A stretch of DNA of 40,293 bases from Bacteroidia bacterium (GCA_014378485.1 JACMNO010000028.1:1-40293), one strand, 5' to 3'; positions 25,128 to 34,616 are shown, numbered from the stretch's first letter. Notes: generated by a model not told the origin, from the sequence alone. Program-made: numbers and translations.

Positions 25128-25157
25128 TTGCGCGTTCAAGATAAAGATGCCATACTC
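25128..25157. repeat. imperfect 30-base repeat, copy 2
   Basis: TTGCGCGTTCAAGATAAAGA followed by TGCCATACTC, the direct-repeat partner of 24438-24467. The two flank the transposase remnant at a distance of 690 bases. Confidence 0.55.
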
Positions 25158-25326
25158 TTAAGCATTTTAAGTGTCGTTACAGATTGAAGGGTTTTGAAGA
25201 TTACTTTGCATTAAGCAAAGTTTGAGGTAATTAAAAAACTACTTTCCAGGTTTGAGGTCGAACTTCAAAATTCTTTCAGAAGTTTTCGCATACGATCGGT
25301 AACCTCGACATGAGGCAGGTAATTTT

Positions 25327-25443
25327 AAACCTGAAATCACTAGGGGATCATTCAGGGATGAGTGTTTCAACCTTTCAGATCTTTTCAGGTTTTAGCGGAA
25401 TTATTCCGGGATTTATCGGGGATTACTACGGAATTATTCCGGG
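25327..25443. repeat. cluster of inverted repeats downstream of siaC-like gene
   Basis: AAACCTGAAA (25327-25336) and TTTCAGGTTT (25383-25392) form a perfect 10-bp inverted repeat. Next to it CGGAATTATTCCGGG occurs twice (25396-25410 and 25429-25443); each is itself a palindrome (CGGAAT-T-ATTCCG), and GATTCCGG follows. The spacing of the two palindromes is 33 bases, about three helical turns. It could be an operator, a recombination site or a structured transcript end. Confidence 0.5.
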
Positions 25444-25529
25444 TTGATTCCGGCATAATTGAGTCAATGTCATTTTCAACAAATATGAAGCGATGTTTGA
25501 AACGTTTGTTATGCGATTAGGTTGCTATT

Positions 25530-25943
25530 TCAAAGTTTGATTAAAATAAAACTCATTGGAATACCTGTTATTTTCACAAATTCTTGTCCTGCATCTTTAA
25601 TATCATCGTCATCTTCTTCATAGCACCAGTTTAAACATAAGTCAACGTTTTTATTCGTAGATTTAATCTTAGTCAGAGCATTAATTATATCTATTATGTA
25701 TTTAGCAGATGATGAATTAAAATATTCAAATTTAAAGTCTACGATAATATTTATTTTTTTACTAGATTCATTACTAAAAAAATAAATGTGATTCATATAT
25801 TCACTTATCCAATTAAGCACTGGCTCGAAGAACATTTTCACATTTTCAGGCCTCGAATCTCCAGTAAATTCAATATAATGTTTTTGTTTATCTAAGATAA
25901 TACCTGGCGTAGAATCTGTTCCTTGAATAATTAAATTTTCCAT
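25530..25943 (-). CDS. SiaC-like regulatory phosphoprotein (DUF1987)
   Basis: 137 residues. It matches the DUF1987/SiaC family: an N-terminal STPGIILDK, then IEFTGDSRPENVKMFFEPVLNWISEY, the core FKFEYFNSSSAKYIIDI (about 71-87), and CYEEDDDDIKDAGQEFVKITGIPMSFI. In Pseudomonas SiaC the equivalent YFN(T/S) site is phosphorylated by SiaB and dephosphorylated by SiaA; here Ser77-Ser79 are the candidates. The gene is last in the operon, 4 bases after the SiaB-like kinase gene. No diguanylate cyclase (the Pseudomonas target, SiaD) is in the window, so the output must differ. Confidence 0.88.
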   Translation of the reverse strand: MENLIIQGTDSTPGIILDKQKHYIEFTGDSRPENVKMFFEPVLNWISEYMNHIYFFSNESSKKINIIVDFKFEYFNSSSAKYIIDIINALTKIKSTNKNVDLCLNWCYEEDDDDIKDAGQEFVKITGIPMSFILIKL

Positions 25944-25947
25944 AAAA

Positions 25948-26511
25948 TTAGTTCTGTATAGTTATTTCTAATGAAAAAAAGTAAGTATCATTATTGAATT
26001 TTTTAGATGTAAAGTTAATAGTTTCCTTTGATTTTAAAAGGACATCAATTATCCCTACTCCCATACCTTGTTTTTCGGAAAGCTCATTGTTAATTAATTT
26101 GGTGCGGTATAATTCCCTTAACTCTTCGTTATTAGCAGTAATTATTTCATCAAACATTTTTTTTAGTATAACAAAATCTTTTTCTGCAATAAAATTCCCA
26201 ACCCATACCGAATAGCGTGTAGGCTCTGATGCAAAAATAACATAACCATAGATAGAATCTGTTTCGTCGTCTTTTTTAAACGAAAAGCCATGTTTATTAA
26301 TGTTTTCAAGACATTCTACTAAAATATTATAACTATCTTTTATCGTTTTCTTTTTAGAAATATGAGAGCTTAGATACTGTTTAAGTGTAACTAGATGAGA
26401 ATTTACAGCTTGGTAATTATAAACGCCTGTGTATAGAAAAAGAGGAATTAAGTCATCTTTATTTATAATAGTTTTTATTTCGGCCGAAATGAATTTTTGT
26501 TCTGTAAACAT
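25948..26511 (-). CDS. SiaB-like protein kinase (DUF6272)
   Basis: 187 residues of a GHKL-type ATPase fold. The N-box equivalent is VECLENINKHG (Glu66, Asn70, Lys73, His74) and the G-box equivalent QGMGVGIIDVLLKSK (148-162). This pattern is that of SiaB, the kinase that phosphorylates SiaC in the Pseudomonas SiaABCD partner switch. It is soluble and cytoplasmic. It sits between the phosphatase gene (62 bases upstream) and the SiaC-like gene (4 bases downstream), giving the full phosphatase-kinase-substrate set. Confidence 0.86.
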   Translation of the reverse strand: MFTEQKFISAEIKTIINKDDLIPLFLYTGVYNYQAVNSHLVTLKQYLSSHISKKKTIKDSYNILVECLENINKHGFSFKKDDETDSIYGYVIFASEPTRYSVWVGNFIAEKDFVILKKMFDEIITANNEELRELYRTKLINNELSEKQGMGVGIIDVLLKSKETINFTSKKFNNDTYFFSLEITIQN

Positions 26512-26573
26512 ATTTTAAATATAAGTGATTATAGGTTAATGTTAAAAAAAGATTATGTTATTTTTGTGTGTAA

Positions 26574-28226
26574 CTATATTTTTATCCCAACTACAAGCAT
26601 ATCGTCCATTTGAGTCTTTGATCCTCTCCAGTCATCTATTGTATTATTTAGGGTATATTTTTGTTCCTCTAAATTAGAATCGGAAATTTGGAGTAAACAT
26701 TTTTGAAAATTCTTTGTTAAAAATTTTTTATTGAGTTCGCCACCTTTTTGGTCTACAAAACCATCAGTGTTCATATAAATAATATCGTTTTTTTGTAATT
26801 GAAATATATGACTTTTAAACAATTCCATACGCTCTGTTCCTATGCCTCTAACATCCGATTCTAAAATAATGTGTTCTTTCTTTCTCATTATTAATAATGT
26901 ATTATGTGCACCTGCATATTTTAATTGCAGGGAAGTTTTATCAATTGCTATAAGGGCTATATCCATTCCATATTTCGATGATGTTTCGTTAGTTTTTTTA
27001 TTTAACTCTGAAAGTATTTTTTGATTTAATAAGTTTAAAATAATTGAAGGTAATTTTGTTGTGTTCACAATTTCATTCAAATAAGCATGCCCCATCATAG
27101 ATACAAATGCACCAGGTACACCATGACCTGTGCAGTCAGCAACAGCAAACAAAATCATATTTTCAGTGTTGTTTAGCCAATAAAAATCGCCACTAACAAT
27201 ATCTTTTGGTTTATATAACACGAAGTGTTGATTAAATGCATTTTGCAACTCTTCTTCTGATGGCAATAGTGCTTGTTGTATATTTTTAGCATAAGTAATA
27301 CTATCAATAATAACTGCATTCTTTTTTTCGATTTCTACTTTTTGGCTGTTAATGGCTTCGTTTTTAATAGCTAATTCATTATTAGCTTTTTTCTTTTGAT
27401 GAAAATTTCTGTATATTAATAAACATAAAGCGGTTAAAAGCATTGCAAATATTGATATTCCAGCGATAATCATATTTTGCTTCCGTGTTTTTTCTTGAGA
27501 AGCAATAGCCTCAAACTCTTGCTCTTTTTTTAACAAATCGTTTATTTTTTTTTGATTTTCAACTTCCTTCTTTTGATTTTCGGCGTCAATTTTTTTTCTC
27601 AAAATCTCATCTTGCTGTGCCTTAATAGTTAGCTCTTGCAACTGAGCTTCTATACTTAATTGACTTATCTCGTGCAAGGACTTTGCATTTTGACCAACTA
27701 AAGAATTAATTTTATTCACTGTTTCAATTTCTTTTTTTTGAGTAAACGCAGTGGCTGTTTTCTGAACATTTTTTTTATTTTTATTTACCACTTCTAAATT
27801 TTTAGCGATAATGGCTGTTTCAGAGCGCATATTATTTTTAGTCGCAATTGCCAATGCTTTGGATAAGTAGGTTGATGCTTGTTCGTAGTCGCCATATTTC
27901 GAAAAAGCAGAACCTATACGATTAGCCGAAACCACCATTCCTTTGGCATCTTTTATTGCTTCGTAATTCTTTTCAGCTTTTTTAAATGTTGTAATCGCAA
28001 CTTCTAGTTGCCCTTGTTTAACTTGCAAGTCTCCTAATTCCATTAAGGTGTAAGCCTCATCCAATTTATTGCCTCCTTGTTTATATAGTTCAGTAAGTTG
28101 TTTTAAAACAATAGTTTTATCTGCCCCGGTACTGGTATGTAGCTTTTGTTCAAGTTGTTCAATAGTTTGAGAATATGATATTGATACGAAAATATAGAAA
28201 TTTAATATGATGAAAAATAATTTCAT
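26574..28226 (-). CDS. membrane TPR-SpoIIE serine phosphatase (SiaA-like role)
   Basis: 550 residues. Signal peptide ending SISYS-Q; periplasmic TPR repeats at about 35-150; a long coiled coil at about 165-250; one membrane helix (about 252-272); a second coiled coil; then a cytoplasmic PP2C/SpoIIE phosphatase domain (about 310-550). Metal-binding and core motifs are intact: DIVSGDFYW (Asp347), VADCTGHGVPGAFVSMMG (Asp364), YMNTDGFVDQ (Asp488) and QMDDMLVVGIKI (Asp541). It likely senses an envelope signal through its TPRs and dephosphorylates the SiaC-like protein encoded two genes downstream. It differs from Pseudomonas SiaA, whose sensor is a HAMP-type module. A degraded relative lies at 6746-7742. 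Confidence 0.9.
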   Translation of the reverse strand: MKLFFIILNFYIFVSISYSQTIEQLEQKLHTSTGADKTIVLKQLTELYKQGGNKLDEAYTLMELGDLQVKQGQLEVAITTFKKAEKNYEAIKDAKGMVVSANRIGSAFSKYGDYEQASTYLSKALAIATKNNMRSETAIIAKNLEVVNKNKKNVQKTATAFTQKKEIETVNKINSLVGQNAKSLHEISQLSIEAQLQELTIKAQQDEILRKKIDAENQKKEVENQKKINDLLKKEQEFEAIASQEKTRKQNMIIAGISIFAMLLTALCLLIYRNFHQKKKANNELAIKNEAINSQKVEIEKKNAVIIDSITYAKNIQQALLPSEEELQNAFNQHFVLYKPKDIVSGDFYWLNNTENMILFAVADCTGHGVPGAFVSMMGHAYLNEIVNTTKLPSIILNLLNQKILSELNKKTNETSSKYGMDIALIAIDKTSLQLKYAGAHNTLLIMRKKEHIILESDVRGIGTERMELFKSHIFQLQKNDIIYMNTDGFVDQKGGELNKKFLTKNFQKCLLQISDSNLEEQKYTLNNTIDDWRGSKTQMDDMLVVGIKI

Positions 28227-28261
28227 AAATTATAAGTTTATTAATGAATTAAGTAAAAAAA

Positions 28262-30412
28262 TTATTTTAAGAACCCAATAATTTTAAATTCAGTTCTTCT
28301 ATTAGCTTGATGTTGTTCTTCGTTACATGCAGGTAATTTCGTGCCTTCGCAAGCACAATTGCTTACAGGTTTTGTTTCGCCATAGCCTTTTCCAGTAATA
28401 CGTTTTTTATCAATACCCTGACTAACAATATAGGCTGCGCTTGATTTTGCTCGATTGTCAGATAATTTCATATTGAATGCGTCACTACTTCTACAATCAG
28501 TATGTGAACCAAGTTCAATAATAATACTTGGGTTTTCTTTCAGTATATTAACAATTTTATTTAGCTCTAATGCTGCGTCACGCCTAATGTTGTATTTACT
28601 TAGATCAAAATATATATTATCAATTTTAATAGCTTTGCCAATTACAACTCTATCTAAATAGATGTCAGCGGTTGTTCCATTATCACTAACCTCATTTAGT
28701 GTTATGTAGTCTAAGTTTGATAAATAATCTTTTTTACTTGCTCCAATTTTATAGGGTGCATGAGTCCCCAATAAATCAGATTTATAAAACCCTTTAACAT
28801 CAGTGGTTAACGAAATATCATTAATTGTAATAGCTGTATTAGCCAGCGGTTGTTTAGTTTCTTTATCATATACATAACCTTGTATTGCTTTATTTGGTTT
28901 TGCTAATAACACATCTATATTTCGAATTGTTTCTTGTGTTTTTAGTATTGTTCTTTTTGGAACATAAGTAGTATTTGAGGATGCAACGAATTCATACTCT
29001 GCATTGGGAAATAAATTAACATTGTACTCTCCATTCGTTTCTGTTATGTTTGTAATCTCACCCGTTTTCATGTTACGTATGTTTAACGTTGAAGTCAATA
29101 ACGAATTTGTTAAACTATCTTTTACTTGTATTTTATATGGTTGTTTCTTAGGTTTATTATTTATAAAAGAATATATGTCATCATCTCCATTCTTATTATT
29201 TCTGTTAGATGAGAAATAACCTGTTTTACCTGTTTTATCCATCGTTAATCCTAAATCGTCACCACTACTATTAATAGGTGCGTTTAAATTCCTATTAATT
29301 ATCCAATCTCCATCGAACTCGATTGCCTCATAGATATCTAAACCGCCTAAACCATCTAAGCCATTTGAAGAATAATATAACTTTCCTTCATTATGCAAGT
29401 ACGGAAACACCTCACTACCTGCAGTATTTATTGAACCGCCTAAATTAAAAGGCTGGTTCCATGTACCATCTTTTTGTTTTGTACAACTCCACAAATCCAT
29501 TCCGCCAATAGTACCTGGCATATCTGATGAAAAAATAAGTGTATTTCCATCGAAACTAATAGTGGGATGAGCGCAGTTATATTCATTACTGTTGTATTTA
29601 AAAGAAATTTCTTGAGCTGGGATTCCATCTGGATTTATCATCGATGAAAATATTTTTAACTTAATAGTTTTGTCACTACTTGTTAAAACCTTCCCTTCCT
29701 CAATATTATTGCGCGTAAAATACATCACGTTGTTATCTGAACTAAACGATACAGGTCCATCATTATATTTCGTGCTTATTCTTTTAAATAATGATTGTGG
29801 TTTTTCAAAACTTTTATCTGGTTCTTGTTTTGAAAAATACAGGTAATTAAACCCCTTGTTAGTCCAATCATGTTTTTGAGAAATCCATTGATTGCGTGCT
29901 CTGTTACTACTAAATATAATACCATCTTTATATGGCACGGGGGCAAAGTCGTTATCTTCTGAATTTAGGCCATTTTCTTTTTTTATTTTCACGTAAGACG
30001 AGTCTTTAAAATAAGTATCTAATTGATCCAATGCTTTACTATAAGACCGTATACGTTTATCATTAGTAATTGAACCGGATATCGCTAATACCTCTTTGGC
30101 TTTTGTATATTTACCATTACTCATTAGTGCTTGAGTATAGTAAACGATATCTTGTCCATTGGCTTTTCCGGTTAATGCTAATATCTCATATGTTTCTTCG
30201 CATTTAGCTGTATTATTATTTAATCGGTAACAGTCGGCCAGTTTACGCAAAGCATCATCATTTTCTTTATCCCTCTTAATCACACTTTCATATTTAGGAA
30301 TCGCATCTGAATAAGCCTTTGATTCATAAAATTTATTCGCCTTTATGAATGCACCTTCTTGGGCGTAGACTGTAGTAACTAATAATGCTAAAATAATACT
30401 TTGTTTAATCAT
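28262..30412 (-). CDS. PorE-like protein: TPR, beta-propeller, CarboxypepD_reg and OmpA domains
   Basis: 716 residues with a signal peptide (TTVYA-QEG). Domain order: TPR repeats (about 20-120); a WD40/PD40-type propeller with repeated IIFSSNRARNQW, LIFSSDMPGTIGGMDLW and YYSSNGLDGLGGLDIYE blades (about 150-420); a carboxypeptidase-regulatory-like domain (about 510-580); and a C-terminal OmpA peptidoglycan-binding domain (597-716, ELGSHTDCRSSD...LSDNRAKS). This is the architecture of PorE and related T9SS partners that tie PorP-type barrels to the cell wall. It has a simple signal peptide with no lipobox. It lies 53 bases after the PorP/SprF gene and 35 before the phosphatase gene. Confidence 0.92.
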   Translation of the reverse strand: MIKQSIILALLVTTVYAQEGAFIKANKFYESKAYSDAIPKYESVIKRDKENDDALRKLADCYRLNNNTAKCEETYEILALTGKANGQDIVYYTQALMSNGKYTKAKEVLAISGSITNDKRIRSYSKALDQLDTYFKDSSYVKIKKENGLNSEDNDFAPVPYKDGIIFSSNRARNQWISQKHDWTNKGFNYLYFSKQEPDKSFEKPQSLFKRISTKYNDGPVSFSSDNNVMYFTRNNIEEGKVLTSSDKTIKLKIFSSMINPDGIPAQEISFKYNSNEYNCAHPTISFDGNTLIFSSDMPGTIGGMDLWSCTKQKDGTWNQPFNLGGSINTAGSEVFPYLHNEGKLYYSSNGLDGLGGLDIYEAIEFDGDWIINRNLNAPINSSGDDLGLTMDKTGKTGYFSSNRNNKNGDDDIYSFINNKPKKQPYKIQVKDSLTNSLLTSTLNIRNMKTGEITNITETNGEYNVNLFPNAEYEFVASSNTTYVPKRTILKTQETIRNIDVLLAKPNKAIQGYVYDKETKQPLANTAITINDISLTTDVKGFYKSDLLGTHAPYKIGASKKDYLSNLDYITLNEVSDNGTTADIYLDRVVIGKAIKIDNIYFDLSKYNIRRDAALELNKIVNILKENPSIIIELGSHTDCRSSDAFNMKLSDNRAKSSAAYIVSQGIDKKRITGKGYGETKPVSNCACEGTKLPACNEEQHQANRRTEFKIIGFLK

Positions 30413-30465
30413 AATTGTTGTTGTAAACTTTAAAATAGTAGTCTTTGCAATGAATTTTAATCTTG

Positions 30466-31407
30466 CTAGAAATAACGATTAGATAAAATCTTTTTTCCCT
30501 TAAATCCAAACAAATATCCCAATGCTATTTCGTGTGAACCCGCTGAAAACTTTTGAATAGTAGTTAATGAATAGTCGTATGCATAACTTACTATAAATTG
30601 TGGATTGACTTGTATGCCAAATATAACAGAGGCATCTGATTTTGAGCGATATGAAACTCCTAACCATATTTTTTCTTTAATTAATGCGTTTACATTGATG
30701 TCCATTTCAACGGGAGCATTACTCACAGCTTTTATCATTAATTGGGGCTTTAATTTTAAACTTTCGTTTAATGTATATATGCTTCCTATTGTAAAATAAT
30801 AATGAAATTTATTAGCATGAATCTTAGCTTGTGTATTAAGGCTACCAGTAGATGTTACGCTTGTATTATCATCTATCATTCGAGGAATAGATAAACCAAC
30901 ATAAAATTTTGGAGTATAATAATAAATACCTGAGCCGAAATTTGTTGTCATCACATTTTTAGTATTTACAGTAAATTGTGAATCATTTGCCTCAGTAGTT
31001 TGAAGCTCTGTAAATTTATTAGTTTGACTATGTATTCCAGCCATTAATCCTAAACTCAAATGCCCTTTTTTACCTGCTTTTATTCTATAAGCATAATTTA
31101 AATACACTAAATTACGACTAAGCACACCGATTTTTTCGTTTAATACGCTTAATCCAATTCCCATTTTATTATTATACATTGGACCATGCAATGTAAAGGT
31201 TGTAGTTACTGGTCTTCCTGCAAAATTTACCCATTGCTGACGATGCAAAGCTGTAGCTGCTAACGCTTCTTTACTGCCAGCATAAGCTGGATTCACAAAC
31301 ATTTCATTAAACATATATTGTGTAAACATTGCATCGTATTGTGCTTTTAAATTAATGGTTGCAATGCAAAAAACATAAGTAATTATAAAAATTTTAACTC
31401 TTTTCAT
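30466..31407 (-). CDS. PorP/SprF family type IX secretion membrane protein
   Basis: 313 residues with a signal peptide (NLKA-QYD). The N-terminus QYDAMFTQYMFNEMFVNPAY, then AGSKEALAATALHRQQW, is diagnostic of the family. The rest alternates beta strands (GIGLSVLNEKIG, YAYRIKAGKKGHLSLGLMAG) and ends in an outer-membrane-type strand (HEIALGYLFGFKGKK). SprF is needed for secretion of the adhesin SprB in Flavobacterium; proteins with type B C-terminal domains depend on such partners. Here it lies 20 bases after the 1062-residue type B adhesin gene, in the expected order. Confidence 0.95.
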   Translation of the reverse strand: MKRVKIFIITYVFCIATINLKAQYDAMFTQYMFNEMFVNPAYAGSKEALAATALHRQQWVNFAGRPVTTTFTLHGPMYNNKMGIGLSVLNEKIGVLSRNLVYLNYAYRIKAGKKGHLSLGLMAGIHSQTNKFTELQTTEANDSQFTVNTKNVMTTNFGSGIYYYTPKFYVGLSIPRMIDDNTSVTSTGSLNTQAKIHANKFHYYFTIGSIYTLNESLKLKPQLMIKAVSNAPVEMDINVNALIKEKIWLGVSYRSKSDASVIFGIQVNPQFIVSYAYDYSLTTIQKFSAGSHEIALGYLFGFKGKKILSNRYF

Positions 31408-31427
31408 ATTAGTAGAATTTAATATTA

Positions 31428-34400
31428 TTAGTACTGTATAACTACAAAATTATTCACAGGCTTCATTCCATCTTTATTAAATTCTAAAATATAATAATAT
31501 GTAGAGGCGGGTAGTTTATCGGTTCCTAAAACGGGACCACTTACGTTGGGATAACCAGCCCAACTATTATCATATTGTTTTTTACTATATACCAAATTAC
31601 CCCAACGGTTAAATACTTTTAATTCATTATTGGGATAGTTTTCTATTCCTAAAATGACAAAGGTTTCGTTTTTAGGATCTCCATCTGGTGTAAAGGCTGT
31701 TGGAATAAATAGTGGTGTTTGTACCTCAATACTTTTTTTAATGGTATCGTTACAACCCCATTGATTATAAGCAATAAGCGTAATGCTAAAATTTCCATCC
31801 ATGCTATATGAATAGGTTGGATTTATCAAGGAGGTTGTATTCCCATCGCCATAATTCCAGTTAAATGTATTGGCGTTAATAGAATTATTACTAAAATTAA
31901 TTGTTGTAGATGATTGTACAGGTGATGATGGACTGAAATTAAAATCTGCAAAAGCATTTGGTACTACAATTAAAGGGATAGAACTACTATTAGTATTTTT
32001 ACAATTATTATTTGATGTTGCTATTAAGCTGATGGTATAATTTCCCGCATTCGGATAGCAATGAATAGGGTTTATATTTGTTGATGTAGTTCCATCCCCT
32101 AAGTCCCATAGGTATCCATTGATAGTGCCTCCTGTTACAGTGGATGTATTTACTAGATTAACACAAGCCGTTTGGCAAAGTGTATCATCGTTGATTGTAA
32201 AAAACGCGGTAGGTAAAGGATTTATAGTAACCGTTACGATTTGTGTAGCATTGGGACAGTCTTTTAATACAGCTATTACGGTATACGTTACATTTGTTTG
32301 ACCTCCAGTGGTAATATCTAATACATCTGTTATGCTATTACTATTTACTGTCATTAAAGATTCGCCAGTAATTACTGGATTATTATTTGCTATCCAACTA
32401 TAACTTATTCCACCAAATGCAGGTGTTATTATTTGATTTACTGAGGTACCTGAACAAATGGTTTTAGATGCTGAACTGGTTATTGTTATTCCGGAACTAA
32501 CATTTACGTTAATTATTAAGGGTAATGATGAACACATTTGGGCTGTTGTTACTACCACGGTATATGTAGCAAATCCAACTCCTGTTAATATATCATTTAT
32601 CGTATTGCTTGTATTACCTGCGGTTGCCCCTGACACTCCTATTTGTGAAGTTGCACCCCAATTATACGTTGTTGCATTAGCGTTAGATGTAATAACTATA
32701 TTTAATGAGCTGCCATTACATAATGTTTGCACCGTGTTGACTGTAACTAATGGTGTAGGGTTAATCGTAACTGTAACTATCTGTGATATGCCAACACAAC
32801 CCCCTGCCGATCCTATTGGTGTTATATTATAGGTTACTGTTTCCGGAACTAGTGACGTGCTGAGGATCGTGTCGTTAATAGCAGCAGTTGTTTGGCTATT
32901 TATGCTTTCGCCTGTAGTATTTGTGTTATCAATTGCAACCCATGTGTATGTTGAAGGAGCAGTACTTGTTAAATTTAAACTAAAAGCTTCATTACTACAG
33001 ATAATTCCTGTATTGGTATTTGTTATTTGTGGCCTAGGATTTACTGTAACAGCGACTATTTTAGCTGCGCCAAAACAACCACCAAGAGTAGCTTGAGGCG
33101 TTACTGTATAGCTAAGGGTTTCCGGTGAACCGGTATTATTTATAATAGAGTCATTTATTAAGGCAGTGATTTGATTTGAAATACTTTCGCCGGTAGTATT
33201 ACCATTATCAGTGGCTAACCATGTGTAGTTTGACGATAATGTACTTGTAATAGAAATGTTCAATGCAGACCCACTGCATATAGTGGGCGACAAAATTGGG
33301 TTTATGTCTGGTACCGGATTAACTATGACGGACGCTGATGAAGATTTTGTACAGCCAGTTATGGTATTTGTTGCTATAACGCTATACATACTAGTAGTAG
33401 TTGGTGTAAACGACACGCCATTTGTTACTCCCCCAGACCAAGTGTATGTTGATGCCCCACTTGCAGTAAGTATTAAATTGTTTCCGTTACAAATAGTGCT
33501 ACTTGATTGAACGATTGACAAGGTAGGTAAAGGATTGATTTTAAAAAAAATGGTATCGTATGAACATTTATTAGGTAACGGTAATCCTAAATCACAAATA
33601 TTAACTACTGCAAAATCATTACCAAAATAACCGGCATTTGGGGTATATGTATAATTACCTGCTGATGTAAAATTAAATGAACCATTAGAAGGATTTTGAA
33701 TAATAGTTCCACTAACCGATAATGCTGTTAAATCTGGATCGTAATCACCATTAGATAGAATAGTATTTAAAACAGAAGACGTATATGTTTCATTTTCGCA
33801 TATTACGTTATTTTCATTTATTGTAATGGGTTTCCAATTAGCGCAATAAATTATATCTTTTATACCAATTGCACCGGAACCGCTATTAGAATTGTCATAA
33901 TATTCAACGACAATTTTATCAATAGTGGTATTGAACATAATATCCAAAGAACCTCTGTTTGTGTTACCTGAATAGTTGCCACTTCCACCAACTCCAGTTG
34001 AATCAATATTATAGGGACTAACGCAAGGCATACCAATTGCTTGTACCTCAGTATTAAAGTTATAATTTGTATCTAATGAAAAAGTGGGCGAATACAGTGT
34101 TGTGTGAACTATATTGGCTGACGGTTTAATTTTGGTAGACCCAAAGTATCCATAAACTCTAGCTTCATCTGCCCTTAAAGTGCCTAAGTTACATACACCA
34201 TCAATATCAACAATTGTAAATCTAACATCATTTAAAGGCTGGTTGGGGGTAATATTTAATGTAACAGTATTTGATGTTCCGTTAATAGCTGTAAATACAG
34301 TTAAAATTCTTGAAGTATCAGGCGTAACAGCGCTTAATCCTCCTGTATTTGACCAATAGTTACAAAGAAAAGGTGAATAATCATGATTACAAGTATAATT

Positions 34401-34616
34401 TTGAATCATATTAAAAGTCGAAGCTCCAATAGTATTTACATTAAATGTTACAGGATCAACTGTATTTAATCCCGTAACATTTTGCATAAATAAATTGCTA
34501 GCATTATACCCACTCTTAGCCCATTTTAATGTATCTAAATTATGAGGGCAAACTTGGGATTTTACTTTAATGCTAAATATTACAATCGATAAGATTACCA
34601 GTATTTTAGGTGTCAT
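31428..34616 (-). CDS. T9SS type B adhesin with PKD-like repeats
   Basis: 1062 residues with a signal peptide (KVKS-QVC). An N-terminal domain of about 350 residues (aspartate/asparagine-rich, with cysteine pairs) is followed by PKD-like/Ig-like modules of about 100 residues with the recurring pattern TYTW.A.DN.NTTGES. Two classical PKD domains follow (WDLGDGTTS, WNYGDGNTTS; about 800-965). The C-terminus (969-1062, IPTAFTPDGDPKNETF ... VFNRWGNLVYS) is the gliding-associated type B sorting domain (CHU_C/TIGR04131), so it is exported by T9SS to the cell surface. It heads the operon with PorP/SprF, PorE-like, SpoIIE, SiaB and SiaC genes and is paralogous in its modules to the 1562-residue adhesin upstream. 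Confidence 0.93.
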   Translation of the reverse strand: MTPKILVILSIVIFSIKVKSQVCPHNLDTLKWAKSGYNASNLFMQNVTGLNTVDPVTFNVNTIGASTFNMIQNYTCNHDYSPFLCNYWSNTGGLSAVTPDTSRILTVFTAINGTSNTVTLNITPNQPLNDVRFTIVDIDGVCNLGTLRADEARVYGYFGSTKIKPSANIVHTTLYSPTFSLDTNYNFNTEVQAIGMPCVSPYNIDSTGVGGSGNYSGNTNRGSLDIMFNTTIDKIVVEYYDNSNSGSGAIGIKDIIYCANWKPITINENNVICENETYTSSVLNTILSNGDYDPDLTALSVSGTIIQNPSNGSFNFTSAGNYTYTPNAGYFGNDFAVVNICDLGLPLPNKCSYDTIFFKINPLPTLSIVQSSSTICNGNNLILTASGASTYTWSGGVTNGVSFTPTTTSMYSVIATNTITGCTKSSSASVIVNPVPDINPILSPTICSGSALNISITSTLSSNYTWLATDNGNTTGESISNQITALINDSIINNTGSPETLSYTVTPQATLGGCFGAAKIVAVTVNPRPQITNTNTGIICSNEAFSLNLTSTAPSTYTWVAIDNTNTTGESINSQTTAAINDTILSTSLVPETVTYNITPIGSAGGCVGISQIVTVTINPTPLVTVNTVQTLCNGSSLNIVITSNANATTYNWGATSQIGVSGATAGNTSNTINDILTGVGFATYTVVVTTAQMCSSLPLIINVNVSSGITITSSASKTICSGTSVNQIITPAFGGISYSWIANNNPVITGESLMTVNSNSITDVLDITTGGQTNVTYTVIAVLKDCPNATQIVTVTINPLPTAFFTINDDTLCQTACVNLVNTSTVTGGTINGYLWDLGDGTTSTNINPIHCYPNAGNYTISLIATSNNNCKNTNSSSIPLIVVPNAFADFNFSPSSPVQSSTTINFSNNSINANTFNWNYGDGNTTSLINPTYSYSMDGNFSITLIAYNQWGCNDTIKKSIEVQTPLFIPTAFTPDGDPKNETFVILGIENYPNNELKVFNRWGNLVYSKKQYDNSWAGYPNVSGPVLGTDKLPASTYYYILEFNKDGMKPVNNFVVIQY

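Larger units (their letters stand above)
24292..25529. other. 1.2-kb gene-poor stretch of the integrated element
   Basis: No intact gene. It holds the promoter region of the small gene and recombinase, a broken IS3-type transposase (24680-24931), an imperfect direct repeat pair (24438-24467 and 25128-25157) and stacked inverted repeats (25327-25443). An open frame at 24919-25116 has no recognisable content and overlaps the transposase tail; I do not call it a gene. Confidence 0.6.
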
